Assembly (NCBI RefSeq): GCF_022829635.1
Contig: NZ_JAKSYO010000183.1
Span: 1-64,000, forward strand
Direction: 5' to 3'
DNA length: 64,000 nt
DNA from: Methylobacterium sp. E-066
Lineage (GTDB): Bacteria > Pseudomonadota > Alphaproteobacteria > Rhizobiales > Beijerinckiaceae
Part shown: in pieces, positions 25,537 through 35,715 of the stretch
Layout of the letters: each line of letters starts with the position of its first letter
How positions within the stretch are numbered: position 1 is the stretch's first letter
The notes under the pieces: generated by a model
Databases searched by the model: none
What the model saw: only the letters and a program-made list of their open reading frames with translations
What the model was told of the DNA's origin: nothing
Translations under genes and position numbers: made by a program

Positions 25537-25728
25537 TCAGCCCCGCTTGAAGAAGGCGTCGGCCGCGCCCTGCGCCGCTTGCTTGGCCGCCCGCGCCGCC
25601 TCGATGCGGGCGATCTCCTCCCGCAGCAGCGCGATGCGCGCGTCGAGGTCGGAGAGCGACAGCGTATCGAGGGGCTGCCCGATCTCGTGGGCGACAGCCT
25701 TGCGCGGCCGGTCGTCGTCGTCTCGCAT
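25537..25728 (-). CDS. DUF1192 family protein
   Basis: The 63-residue protein has 'QPLDTLSLSDLDARIALLREEI' (split) followed by an Arg/Ala-rich helix, the DUF1192 pattern. It is probably a short coiled coil. Its function is unknown. It lies between deoB (11 bases upstream) and the LRR kinase (4 bases downstream) on the same strand. Confidence 0.82.
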   Translation of the reverse strand: MRDDDDRPRKAVAHEIGQPLDTLSLSDLDARIALLREEIARIEAARAAKQAAQGAADAFFKRG

Positions 25729-25739
25729 GGCGCGGCTCC

Positions 25740-26960
25740 TTACAGGAATACGCGGCCGGCGCCGTCCCAGGGGAGCCCGAGATGGCCCGCCAGGGTGGCG
25801 CCGATATCGGCGAACGTGTCCCGCCGGCCGATCGCCCCGGGGGCGATTCCGGGGCCGAAGGCCAGGACCGGCACCTGCTCGCGGGTATGGTCGGTCCCCG
25901 TCCAGGTCGGATCGTTGCCGTGGTCGGCGGTGATCACCGCGAGGTCGCCGGGCTTGAGTGCCGCCAGGATCGCGGGAACGCGTGTGTCGAACGCCTCCAG
26001 CTCGGCAGCGTAGCCCGGCACGTCCCGGCGATGGCCGTGCTCCGTGTCGAAATCCACCAGGTTGACGAAGACCAAGCCGCCCTCGGGCAGGTCGGCCAAA
26101 GCGTCGAGCCCGGCCTGCAGGCAGGCGGCGTTGGCGCCGGGCTTGATCTCGTGGCCGGTGGCGCGATGGGCGAAGATGTCGCCGATCTTGCCGACGCTGA
26201 CCACCGCCCGGCCCTCGGCCTCGGCCCGGTCGAGCAGGGTGCGGCCGGGGGGCGCCACCGCAAAATCCTTGCGGTTGCCGGTGCGGCGGAAGCCCGCCTC
26301 CGCCGAGCCCAGGAACGGTCGGGCGATGACCCGGCAGACCCGGTAGGGGTCGCAGAGCCGGCGCGCCACGCGGCACAGGTCGTAGAGCCGCTCCAGCCCG
26401 AACGTCTCCTCGTGGGCGGCGATCTGAAAGACGCTGTCGGCTGAAGTGTAGCAGATCGGCTTGGCCGTCCGGACGTGCTCGGCGCCGAGTTCGTCGATGA
26501 TGGCGACGCCCGGCGCGTGCCGATCCCCCAGAATACCGGGCAGGCCGCCCTCGGCGATCAGCGCTTCGACCAGGGCGGGCGGGAAAGCCGGCTGCGTGTC
26601 CGGAAAATGGCCCCAGGGCTCGGGCAGCGGCAGGCCGGCAATCTCCCAATGGCCGGACGGTGTGTCCTTGCCGGCGGCCATCTCCACGGCATGGCCGTAG
26701 GCGCCGCGGGGATCCCCCTGAGGCGCGAGGTTCGGCGGGATCCGGCCGGAGGCCCCGGCGGCGGCGAGGCCGAGCCCGAGCTCGGCCAGATGGGGCAGGC
26801 GCAGGGGGCCGGCACGCAGGCCGGCCCGGTCGCCACGCCCGATCGCGCAGGCCTCGGCGATGTGGCCCAGCGTGTCGGACCCGGCATCGCCGTAGGCGGC
26901 GGCATCCGGGGCGCCGCCGATGCCGACGGAATCGAGCACGATGAGGAGGGCGCGGGCCAC
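25740..26960 (-). CDS. deoB: phosphopentomutase DeoB
   Basis: The 406-residue protein is the normal DeoB length. It has the metal-site motifs 'LLIVLDSVGIGGAPDA' (Asp10), 'GKDTPSGHWEIAG' with the active-site Thr, 'NLVDFDTEHGHR', 'ITADHGNDPTWTGTDHTRE' and the closing 'FADIGATLAGHLGL'. It interconverts (deoxy)ribose 1- and 5-phosphates in nucleoside salvage. Its start lies 2 bases after an ABC-transporter ATPase stop, so the two are cotranscribed. Confidence 0.96.
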   Translation of the reverse strand: MARALLIVLDSVGIGGAPDAAAYGDAGSDTLGHIAEACAIGRGDRAGLRAGPLRLPHLAELGLGLAAAGASGRIPPNLAPQGDPRGAYGHAVEMAAGKDTPSGHWEIAGLPLPEPWGHFPDTQPAFPPALVEALIAEGGLPGILGDRHAPGVAIIDELGAEHVRTAKPICYTSADSVFQIAAHEETFGLERLYDLCRVARRLCDPYRVCRVIARPFLGSAEAGFRRTGNRKDFAVAPPGRTLLDRAEAEGRAVVSVGKIGDIFAHRATGHEIKPGANAACLQAGLDALADLPEGGLVFVNLVDFDTEHGHRRDVPGYAAELEAFDTRVPAILAALKPGDLAVITADHGNDPTWTGTDHTREQVPVLAFGPGIAPGAIGRRDTFADIGATLAGHLGLPWDGAGRVFL

Positions 26961-26962
26961 GA

Positions 26963-28600
<1,638 letters not shown>

Positions 28601-28686
28601 GGGACCCTTATAGCGCGGCCGGGACCCTAGCCTACCCGGACCGGGATGCGCGATGATGCGCGCCACCCGCAACCCGGGGATTCGCC

Positions 28687-30072
28687 ATGCCCGATCTCGT
28701 CGAAGAATTGGCCGCGCAGACCCGGCTTCCCGTCGAAGACTCTTCGCGGGCGTCCCCGTCTCTTCGCATCACCGGCACCGGCGCCCTCCCCTCCTGTTTC
28801 CAGGTCACCGACCTCGCCGCGGCCTCGATTGCAGTGGCGGGCTTGGCTCTTGCGGAAGTTGCGGGCGGCGACGGGCCGATCACGGTGGACCGGCGACTCG
28901 CCTCGGTCTGGTTCGCGACCTCGCTGCGGCCGGTCGGGTGGCGGGTGCCGGCGCCCTGGGATCCGGTGGCCGGCGATTACCGGACTCGGGACGGATGGAT
29001 CCGGCTCCACACCAACGCCCCGCACCACCGGGCGGCGGCCGAGCGGGTGCTCGGCGCGCAAGGCGACCGGGCCGGCATGGCGCAAGCCGTGGCCGGCTGG
29101 GACAAGGCGGGGCTGGAGGCGGCAATCCTGGCCGAGGGCGGTTGCGCCGCCGAGATGCGCGGGCTCGACGCCTGGGCGGCCCATCCCCAGGGCCGGGCGG
29201 TGGCCGAAGAACCCCTGGTCGCGTTCACCCCCACTTCTGAGCGGACCGCGTCGCGCTGGCACCCCCGGCCGGAGCGGCCGCTCGCCGGCCTACGGGTGCT
29301 CGACCTGACCCGGGTTCTGGCCGGCCCCGTGGCGACCCGGTTCCTCGCCGGGTTCGGGGCGGACGTGCTGCGGATCGATTCACCCGACTGGACCGAGCCG
29401 GCCATCGAGCCCGAGGTGACGCTGGGAAAAACCTGTTCCCGCCTCGACCTCCGCCGGGTGGCCGACCGCGCGACCTTCGAGGCTCTGCTGGCGGGGGCGG
29501 ACGTGCTGGTCCACGGCTACCGCCCCGGCGCCCTCGACGGGCTCGGCTACGGCCCGGAGGCGCGCCGCGCCCTGGCCCCGGGCCTGATCGACGTGTCGCT
29601 CGACGCCTATGGCTGGACCGGCCCCTGGGCCGGCCGGCGCGGCTTCGACAGCCTGGTGCAGATGAGCTGCGGCCTCGCCGAGGCCGGCCAGGCCTGGCGG
29701 CAGGCCGAGGTGCCGGTACCGCTCCCGGTCCAGGCCCTCGACCACGCCACCGGCTACCTCATGGCGGCGGCCGTGCTCCGGCTGCTGGCCCGGCGGCTCC
29801 GGGACGGCACCGGCGGCCAAGCGCGCCTGTCGCTCGCCCGGACAGCAGCGCTCCTGATCGCCGCCGGCCCGGCCGAGCCGGAGCCTGCGCTCACCCCCGA
29901 GACCCCGGAGGATCTCGCCCCGGAGGTCGAGGCGACCTCCTGGGGGCCGGCTCGGCGCCTGCGACCGCCGCTCACGGTGGCCGGGACCGCGATGCGCTGG
30001 GACCGGGCTGCGCGCCGTCTCGGGGACGATGCGCCGGCCTGGGCGGTGCAGCCAGGGGTCGGCCCGCGGTAG
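28687..30072 (+). CDS. class III CoA transferase (CaiB/BaiF family)
   Basis: The 461-residue protein has the family's core from about residue 195: 'RPLAGLRVLDLTRVLAGPVAT' (split). Next comes 'FGADVLRIDSP', then 'GWTGPWAGRRGFDSLVQMSC', in which Asp321 is the likely catalytic Asp. The N-terminal 190 residues contain 'GDYRTRDGWIRLHTNAPHH', which resembles the C-terminal half of a related transferase and suggests a fused partial copy. The acyl substrate is unknown. Confidence 0.8.
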   Translation: MPDLVEELAAQTRLPVEDSSRASPSLRITGTGALPSCFQVTDLAAASIAVAGLALAEVAGGDGPITVDRRLASVWFATSLRPVGWRVPAPWDPVAGDYRTRDGWIRLHTNAPHHRAAAERVLGAQGDRAGMAQAVAGWDKAGLEAAILAEGGCAAEMRGLDAWAAHPQGRAVAEEPLVAFTPTSERTASRWHPRPERPLAGLRVLDLTRVLAGPVATRFLAGFGADVLRIDSPDWTEPAIEPEVTLGKTCSRLDLRRVADRATFEALLAGADVLVHGYRPGALDGLGYGPEARRALAPGLIDVSLDAYGWTGPWAGRRGFDSLVQMSCGLAEAGQAWRQAEVPVPLPVQALDHATGYLMAAAVLRLLARRLRDGTGGQARLSLARTAALLIAAGPAEPEPALTPETPEDLAPEVEATSWGPARRLRPPLTVAGTAMRWDRAARRLGDDAPAWAVQPGVGPR

Positions 30073-30241
30073 GATTCGGGTTTGAAAGGTAACCAGATTG
30101 GGCGGACGGCGCAGGCGGGTTGCCGGTCGGTGCCGTCTGCTCTCGACCCGTTGCAGTCGTCACGACAGCCGTCGGCGCTTCTCCAAACCGGTCATTCGTT
30201 GGCGGTCCTGCGGCTTCAGATCGAGGTGATGTCAGAGGTCG

Positions 30242-30616
30242 TCACCACGGCTGACCGTCACCGAACGACCAATCCTCCTTGTCGACAAAGACCATGTTGA
30301 TCATGATATCGTCTGGGCGGACGCCTATTTTCGATTTCAGCTCGTCGGCAACGAAGCGATAGAAAGCGAACTTGGTGTCCTTTTTATTGCCGACGGTGCT
30401 GGTCACCTGGATCAAGATGAAATCTGGTGACCGGCTGAAGCCAAGAAATTGTGGATCATATATAAGATTGTCGGGTGTGTGCTCGCCAACCACTACAAAG
30501 CGGTCGCCATCGGGCGCTTCGAGGACGTCGACTATGCCCCGATAGACGATGTCCGCCACGGCGGCGCGGTACTCGGGCGGCTTCCCCTGGATCAGATCGA
30601 TACGTGCAAAAGGCAT
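30242..30616 (-). CDS. tautomerase family protein
   Basis: The 124-residue protein starts 'MPFARIDLIQGKPPEYR', exposing Pro2 after Met removal, the catalytic base of tautomerases. It ends 'RPDDIMINMVFVDKEDWSFGDGQ' (split), as in the malonate-semialdehyde decarboxylase-like branch. It lies 58 bases downstream of a GST gene on the same strand and probably shares its TetR-controlled promoter. Confidence 0.85.
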   Translation of the reverse strand: MPFARIDLIQGKPPEYRAAVADIVYRGIVDVLEAPDGDRFVVVGEHTPDNLIYDPQFLGFSRSPDFILIQVTSTVGNKKDTKFAFYRFVADELKSKIGVRPDDIMINMVFVDKEDWSFGDGQPW

Positions 30617-30674
30617 GATGATCTCCTCGGGCAGGATTGCGGTTAGACGGCCGGCGGGACAGTCCGCTGGACGC

Positions 30675-31379
30675 TCAGGTGCGGTTGTCGATCTCCGGTA
30701 CGCCACTGCTCCGGTCGGCATAGGCAGCGATAAAGGTTGGCCGGGTCTGCCAGCGCTGCCAAAATGCGTCGAGATGTTCGAAGCGCTCGTCGAGCGGAGT
30801 GGCGTTGACCGGGAACTTGGAGAAGGCGATCGCCGTCGCCAACGTGATGTCCGAGAACGTCGGCATCTCGCCGCCCAGCAGCCACTCGCGGCCGTCGGCG
30901 AGATGCCGGTCGACGAGACCGGCATGCGCCAGTGCCACCTTGCGGGAATGCTCGCCCCAAGCCGGATTGCTGGTCAGTTCGAGCTTCGGGCCCAGACCCT
31001 GATGCAGCACATGGAAGGCGGTGACGATGGGATAGAGGATGTGCACCCACACTCGGTTGTCCCACATCTGATCGAGGCCGCGCTCGTGCGCCGTCCCGCC
31101 CATGATCTTGCGGCCTTCGAACGCGTCGTCGAGGTAGCGGGCGATGGCAGAGGTCTCACTGAGATAAGAGCCCTCGCCGAGCGCGAGGGTCGGTGTCTCG
31201 CCCCAAGCGTTCATCTTCAGGTGCTTCCATCCTCGCTGCTCGCCCACCGGTGACATGTCGTAGACCGTCTCGTCGAAGTGATCGGCGATGCCCTTCTCGT
31301 GCATGAAGATCCGCAGGCGCTGCGGGTTCGGGAAGGCCGAGGGAGAGGTGAAGAGCTTGAGCTTGTCGGACATCGTCAT
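30675..31379 (-). CDS. glutathione S-transferase family protein
   Basis: The protein is 234 residues from ATG 31379, with a second ATG two codons later. The N-terminal thioredoxin fold has 'KLFTSPSAFPNPQRLRIFMHEK' (split) and the substrate-binding 'LSETSAIARYLDDAF'. A helical C-terminal domain follows. GSTs conjugate or reduce electrophiles. Upstream lies a TetR regulator with palindromic sites at 31403-31420 and 31458-31475, so the gene is likely repressed until an inducer binds. Confidence 0.88.
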   Translation of the reverse strand: MTMSDKLKLFTSPSAFPNPQRLRIFMHEKGIADHFDETVYDMSPVGEQRGWKHLKMNAWGETPTLALGEGSYLSETSAIARYLDDAFEGRKIMGGTAHERGLDQMWDNRVWVHILYPIVTAFHVLHQGLGPKLELTSNPAWGEHSRKVALAHAGLVDRHLADGREWLLGGEMPTFSDITLATAIAFSKFPVNATPLDERFEHLDAFWQRWQTRPTFIAAYADRSSGVPEIDNRT

Positions 31380-31402
31380 CTCGATTTCGTAGAGCGCTGC
31401 CT

Positions 31403-31420
31403 GTCTGTCATATGACAGAC
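31403..31420. promoter_or_regulatory. candidate TetR operator 1 (perfect palindrome)
   Basis: GTCTGTCATATGACAGAC is its own reverse complement over 18 bases. It sits 24 bases upstream of the GST start and in the divergent region with the TetR gene. A second imperfect copy lies 55 bases away. Confidence 0.8.
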
Positions 31421-31457
31421 ACCAAGCTAAGGAGGACATCTTGTCCCGTCAACCCCT

Positions 31458-31475
31458 GTCTGCCATATGACAGGT
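31458..31475. promoter_or_regulatory. candidate TetR operator 2 (imperfect copy)
   Basis: GTCTGCCATATGACAGGT matches operator 1 at 15 of 18 positions. It ends 11 bases before the TetR start codon at 31487 and abuts the ribosome site GGAGG (31476-31480), which suggests autoregulation. Confidence 0.75.
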
Positions 31476-31486
31476 GGAGGTTGAGA

Positions 31487-32062
31487 ATGGCGGCGACGTT
31501 GAAGAGGGATGTGCGGGAGGCGATCCTCGCGGCTGCGAGGGAAGCCGCGATGGCCTATGGCTACGGTGGCATCAATTTCCGCGACCTTGCGGAGGCCGTC
31601 GGCATCAAGGCCGCAAGCATCAACTACTACTTCGCCAACAAGGCCCTCCTCGGTGAAGCAGTTGCGCGCCGCTATTGGGAGGACATCGCTCGCGATCTTG
31701 AAGCCCTTTCGACCAGGACTGAAAGCCCGACGGAAGCTTTGCGGCAGTACCCCGGCATCTTCCGCCTATCCCTGGAACGCAACAACCGCATGTGCCTCAG
31801 CAGCTTCATGGCGGCAGAATATGACGCGTTGCCCGAGCAGGTCTTGAAGGAGGTTCAGGCCTTCGCCGACGTGAACACGGCTTGGCTTCGCGAGCAGTTG
31901 GTTGCAGCAAAGCTGGTTCAGCCAAAAGACAGCGAGACGAGAGCTCGTGCCATCTATGCTGCTGTAGCCGGAGCTCAGATCATCGCTCGAAGCCGTTCGG
32001 ACATAAACCTGTTCGACTCGTTGATCAGGAGCTATCAAGAGGCGGGACTGCTGCCGAACTAA
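31487..32062 (+). CDS. TetR/AcrR family transcriptional regulator
   Basis: From ATG 31487 (GGAGG six bases upstream) the product is 191 residues. The HTH region reads 'REAILAAAREAAMAYGYGGINFRDLAEAVGIKAASINYYFANK' (about residues 10-52). The C-terminal ligand domain is helical. It is divergent from the GST-tautomerase pair and flanked by two palindromes that are its likely binding sites. Confidence 0.92.
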   Translation: MAATLKRDVREAILAAAREAAMAYGYGGINFRDLAEAVGIKAASINYYFANKALLGEAVARRYWEDIARDLEALSTRTESPTEALRQYPGIFRLSLERNNRMCLSSFMAAEYDALPEQVLKEVQAFADVNTAWLREQLVAAKLVQPKDSETRARAIYAAVAGAQIIARSRSDINLFDSLIRSYQEAGLLPN

Positions 32063-32344
32063 TGAAAAGCGCGTCCGTAGACGAGGTCCGCTTCCATGCA
32101 GGGCCGACCATAAGCGGACCGGCAGAAATCCACCCTTCGCGGATCGCGCCAATGGCCCGGTTTAGACCACCTACCTCCGACCAGCGGTGTACCAGCTGCC
32201 GGGTAAGCCACATCGACAGGGGACGCGCTAAGCCCCCCCAAAAAACCGAGCGGCACGGGATAGGACCGGCCGCCGGCGACGGAAGCTGTGCCGTTCGGCG
32301 TCGTGATCCAACCTGAGCCGGCATGCGGCTCTCCCACCCACCCC

Positions 32345-32456
32345 GTCATCTGAGGTGGCGGCGGGCAGCGGGGGCCTCGAAGGAGCCCCCCAGGGAGCGC
32401 GCGGCCGGCTGGAGGGCGCCTTCGAGGCTCGCTGCGCTCACGTCTTAGGATGAGGA
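32345..32456. repeat. dispersed hairpin repeat, family B (copy 1, degenerate)
   Basis: The arms 'gcctcgaaggagcc' and 'gcgccttcgaggct' are complementary, and the outer ends read GTCATCTGAGG and CTTAGGATGAGG. It corresponds to the better preserved copy at 35490-35602. Confidence 0.65.
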
Positions 32457-32545
32457 CGTGGGTCGGACGGCTCAGGCGCCAGGGCGCCAAAGGGTTTGGG
32501 GTCTCTTAAATTTGTTCCGAACGAACGCTTCAGGGCGCCCGACAG

Positions 32546-32637
32546 CGTCATTGCGAGCGGAGCGAAGCAAACCAGGGCGGCGCGCGATCTCAGACCATGG
32601 CGTGTCCCTGGGTCGCTTCGCTGCGCTCGCGATGACG
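32546..32637. repeat. dispersed hairpin repeat, family C (copy 1)
   Basis: It begins CGTCATTGCGAGCGGAGCG and ends CGCTCGCGATGACG, with the arms complementary. A second copy lies at 61106-61197, between jetB and a chemoreceptor gene. Confidence 0.75.
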
Positions 32638-32675
32638 GAGCGGGCCGAGCGGACGCGTGATCCGGCCCGAAACGG

Positions 32676-32714
32676 TGTCATCCCAGGCATCGCTGCGCGG
32701 CCCCGGGATGACGT
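32676..32714. repeat. dispersed hairpin repeat, family A (short copy)
   Basis: This short element reads GTGTCATCCC to GGGATGACG, keeping the outer ends of family A but lacking the long internal spacer. Confidence 0.55.
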
Positions 32715-32746
32715 GGTGCTTGTTCGCAGGTCCGCGCAGCCCCCGG

Positions 32747-33244
32747 TCACGGCCGCACGGCGGTGACCTCGATCTCCACCAGCCAGCCGGGATTGGCGAG
32801 CGCCGCGACCTGGACGGCCGAGCGGGTCGGCAGGTTCGGTTGGGCCGCGGTGCCGAACTGTTCGCGGTAGGCCTCCATCAGGCCGGCGAAGTCCAGGCGG
32901 CCGCCCTTGGCCGGATCGCCGACCAGAAACACCGTCATCTTCACCACGTCGCGCAGCGACAGGTTCCGACGCTTCAAGGCCGCCTCGATGGAGGCCAGGG
33001 TCGAGGCGGTCTGGGCGCGGGTATCGCCAAAGGAGGCCAAAGAATTTTTTTCTGCGTTGGGGTTGGTCACCGAAGGCCCGAAGCCGCTGAGATAGACGGT
33101 CGCGTGCCCGGCCGGCACCTCGACCGCCTCCGAGATCGGGAAGTCCGAGCCCGGGATCGGATGCCGGGTGATGTCCTCGGCGAGCGCCGGGCCGGCCGCC
33201 AGCGCCAGCGCGAGGGTTGCGGAAATCCAGGTTCGTCCGATCAT
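32747..33244 (-). CDS. exported RidA family protein
   Basis: The 165-residue protein has a Sec signal peptide ('MIGRTWISATLALALAAGPA', cut after LAE or nearby). Its RidA domain contains 'LPTRSAVQVAALANPG' (Arg141 is the key imine-binding Arg of the family). RidA enzymes hydrolyse reactive enamines and imines released by amine oxidation. Export is unusual for RidA and matches its operon partners, a Tat-exported flavin amine oxidase and a cytochrome c. Its start overlaps the cytochrome stop by 4 bases (ATGA). Confidence 0.88.
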   Translation of the reverse strand: MIGRTWISATLALALAAGPALAEDITRHPIPGSDFPISEAVEVPAGHATVYLSGFGPSVTNPNAEKNSLASFGDTRAQTASTLASIEAALKRRNLSLRDVVKMTVFLVGDPAKGGRLDFAGLMEAYREQFGTAAQPNLPTRSAVQVAALANPGWLVEIEVTAVRP

Positions 33245-33666
33245 GGCCGTGCCGCCTTCACATCCTCGGGGGCGACCGCGTCGCCGTACGGGTTGTCGAA
33301 ATGGGTGCGGACGTAGTTCACCACCTCCGCCACCTGGGTGTCGCTCATCATGCGCCCGAGCGGGGGCATGCCGCGCAGGCCGTACAGCAGCACCGTGACG
33401 GGATAGCCGGCGCTGGCGAGTTTTTCGTTGTGCCTGAGCGCCGGATAGGCGGCCGCGCCGACCGCGCCCTCCCCGCCCGCCTGATGGCAGGCGGCGCAGA
33501 CCTGGGCGTAGAGCGCCTCGCCCCCGGCCTCGGTGAAGGTTTTGCCCTCGCTCATCGCGGGGCCGGCCGACGGCAGGGCCGCATGGATGGCGTGCTCCTG
33601 CGCGGCGGCGCCGACGCCCGTGGCGAGGAACAGCGCGAGGGTTCGGGTGATCGCAAAAACAGTCAT
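33241..33666 (-). CDS. periplasmic cytochrome c
   Basis: The 141-residue protein has a signal peptide and one haem site 'CAACH' (Cys57, Cys60, His61). Met100 in 'GLRGMPP' is the likely axial ligand. It overlaps the amine oxidase by 4 bases on one side and RidA by 4 bases on the other. It is the likely electron acceptor of the flavoenzyme, as CycN is for the nicotine-oxidising NicA2. Confidence 0.9.
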   Translation of the reverse strand: MTVFAITRTLALFLATGVGAAAQEHAIHAALPSAGPAMSEGKTFTEAGGEALYAQVCAACHQAGGEGAVGAAAYPALRHNEKLASAGYPVTVLLYGLRGMPPLGRMMSDTQVAEVVNYVRTHFDNPYGDAVAPEDVKAARP

Positions 33667-35258
33667 GCCGCCAGGACCCTCTTGTGAAGCCGCGTGACCG
33701 CGTCGAGCGCCGAGAGGATCGCGCCCTCCTGCCAGGCCGGGATGTACGAGGCGTGCTCACCGGCCAGCATGATCCGCCCGTCGATCGCACAGAGGTTGTC
33801 GTAGTGTTCGGCCCGGGCCTCGTCGGTCCAGTCGCCGGCGCAGCCCAGCGTGAACGGCACCCGGTGCCAGGCCACCGCGATCCCGGTCTCGAACTCGGTG
33901 CGGTATTGCGGGTGGATCTGGCTGCCGTAGGCCACCGCCCGGCGCACCCGCTCGGCGGGGCTGAGCGCCGTGAATTCGTAGGAGTTCGGCCCGTTCCAGG
34001 TATAGGCGCCGAGCAGCACGCCCTTGCCGCCGGCATTGTAGCCGGTCGCGGGATAGGCGATCTGGCGGATCGGCAGGTCGGTGTAGGAGATGCCGCCGAA
34101 GATGTGCTCGTCCTCCTCCCAGAACCGCCGCTTGAACTGCAGGCCGATCTTCACCGAGGAGGCGTAGGGCACGGCGTCGATGGCGGCCTTCATCTTGGGG
34201 CCGACCTGGGTGGAGATCTGGCTCAGCACCGTCAGCGGCAGGGCGCAGACGCACCAATCCGCATGGGCCTGCCGCACCGCGCCGCCCTGGCCGAGGTCCT
34301 GGTAGGTCGCCGTGACGCCGTGGGCATCCTGGGCGATGTCCGTGACCTTGGCGCCGTACCGGATCGTGTCCGGCGGCAGGGCGCGGGCGAAGGCCTCGCC
34401 GATCCGGCCCATGCCGCCGACCGGCTGGAACATCGTGGTCTGGAACTCGTACAGCAGAAAATTCTCCAGGCCGCGCCAGAGCCGCGAGGTCAGGATGTCG
34501 TGCAGCGCCATCGGCTCGCCGTCGACCGGGCGCGCCGAGAGCCCGCCGCCGGGATCGTGGGCGAAGCCACGGAACTCCGAGGCGGTCGGTCCGGCGCGAT
34601 AGGCGAGGTCCTTGTCGAGACCGCCGAGCGCGCGCAGCGCCTCGATCAGGATCTCCTGATCCTCCTTGGAGACCTGCGCGTCCAGCGCGCCCTTGCGGGT
34701 CGCCTTCGCCAGCAGTTCGGCGGTGGCGCCGTCGAAATCGGTCTTGACCGTGCGGATCCGCTGCGGCTTGCCGCCGAAGCCCGTCGTGCTGTGCACGAAG
34801 GCGTTGTGGTTGAGCTGGATGAACGGCTCCAGGGCGACCCCGAGCCGGCGGCAGTAATCGAGCACGCCGTGGTGGTGGTAGGGAATCCGCCAGGGGCCGG
34901 GATTGAGGTAGAGCCCGGCGTCGAATTCGCACCGCTGCGTGGCGCCGCCCAGCTCCGTGTAGGTGTCGCCGCCGCGCAGCGACCAATTCCGGCCGCCGGC
35001 GCGGGTGTTGTACTCGAGGATCTGCACCCGGTACCCGGCCCGGTGCAGCTCCAGCGCCGCGGTCATGCCGGCAAGCCCGGCCCCCAGGATCAGCACCGAG
35101 GCGCCCTTCGGGTCGCCGTCGAGCCGGATCGGCCCGCGGTAGGGCGATTCCTCGGCGAACCCGAGGCTGGTCATGACCTGATAGGCGGCCGCGCTCCCGG
35201 CCGCGGCGCCGACCATGGCGATCAGTTTGCGCCGACTGAACCCCGGTTCTTTTGTCAT
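33663..35258 (-). CDS. Tat-exported flavin monoamine oxidase family protein
   Basis: From ATG 35258 the product is 531 residues. It has a twin-arginine signal ('FSRRKLIAMVGAAAG') and the FAD motif 'VLILGAGLAGMTAALELHRAG' (split), followed by 'YNTRAGGRNWSL'. The C-terminal FAD contact is 'IMLAGEHASYIPAWQEGAI'. Relatives oxidise amines such as nicotine or amino acids. The four-base overlap with cytochrome c, then an exported RidA, argues that it acts as a dehydrogenase in the periplasm. A longer in-frame start was rejected because it buries the Tat signal. Confidence 0.88.
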   Translation of the reverse strand: MTKEPGFSRRKLIAMVGAAAGSAAAYQVMTSLGFAEESPYRGPIRLDGDPKGASVLILGAGLAGMTAALELHRAGYRVQILEYNTRAGGRNWSLRGGDTYTELGGATQRCEFDAGLYLNPGPWRIPYHHHGVLDYCRRLGVALEPFIQLNHNAFVHSTTGFGGKPQRIRTVKTDFDGATAELLAKATRKGALDAQVSKEDQEILIEALRALGGLDKDLAYRAGPTASEFRGFAHDPGGGLSARPVDGEPMALHDILTSRLWRGLENFLLYEFQTTMFQPVGGMGRIGEAFARALPPDTIRYGAKVTDIAQDAHGVTATYQDLGQGGAVRQAHADWCVCALPLTVLSQISTQVGPKMKAAIDAVPYASSVKIGLQFKRRFWEEDEHIFGGISYTDLPIRQIAYPATGYNAGGKGVLLGAYTWNGPNSYEFTALSPAERVRRAVAYGSQIHPQYRTEFETGIAVAWHRVPFTLGCAGDWTDEARAEHYDNLCAIDGRIMLAGEHASYIPAWQEGAILSALDAVTRLHKRVLAA

Positions 35259-35715
35259 CTCGCGTCCCGTCTCCCGATCCGGATGCATCAAGGATCTTGC
35301 TGTCAAAGCAAGTCCAAGGCCAAGCGTGAGGTCGTGCCGATGAAGCGCTGTTGTCGAACGATCGAGACGCGGGAATGCGCTCGCAATTTTGCAACTTAGA
35401 CGGACATAAGGCTTTACGACATCATCTTTGTCGGCGGACTTGCTTCGGATTCTCTGAGCGCTGTCCGAGCTCGTCTTTCCCATCTGCGCCCTCATCCTGA
35501 GGCGCCGAAGCGTAGCGGAAGCCTCGAAGGAGGCCTCCAGCCAGACGCGCGATCCCTGGAGGGCTCCTTCGAGGCTCGCTGCGCTCACGCCTCAGGATGA
35601 GGCGAGAGATTGGGACAGGCTTCGGGCTCACGACGCGGGCCGGCGGTGCCCGGCGCGACATCACCCCCCAACCGTACGGATTGATCCCCCGGTGCGCCCC
35701 GCTACAAGCGGTTGC
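35259..35715. other. intergenic region with one repeat
   Basis: These 457 bases separate two divergently transcribed genes and should carry both promoters. A family B hairpin repeat fills 35490-35602. No gene was found. Confidence 0.5.
35490..35602. repeat. dispersed hairpin repeat, family B (copy 2)
   Basis: The element runs from CCTCATCCTGAGGCG to CGCCTCAGGATGAGG, with the inner arms 'gcctcgaaggagg' and 'ctccttcgaggc'. The near-perfect complementarity would form one long hairpin. Confidence 0.8.

Larger units (their letters stand above)
32063..32746. other. gene-free gap filled with repeats
   Basis: No gene can be supported in these 684 bases. Three dispersed repeat elements occupy 32345-32456, 32546-32637 and 32676-32714. 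The stretch 32070-32330 reads open on the minus strand but has no recognisable protein motif or ribosome site. It may be a worn remnant of a mobile sequence, which is a guess. Confidence 0.6.

Noticed and set aside
32059..32490. Minus-strand open frame in the gap after the TetR gene, considered as a mobile-element remnant or group II intron end
   Set aside because: A GAGAGCCGCATGC stretch near 32320 recalls intron domain V, but the rest of that fold is missing and no reverse transcriptase is present.
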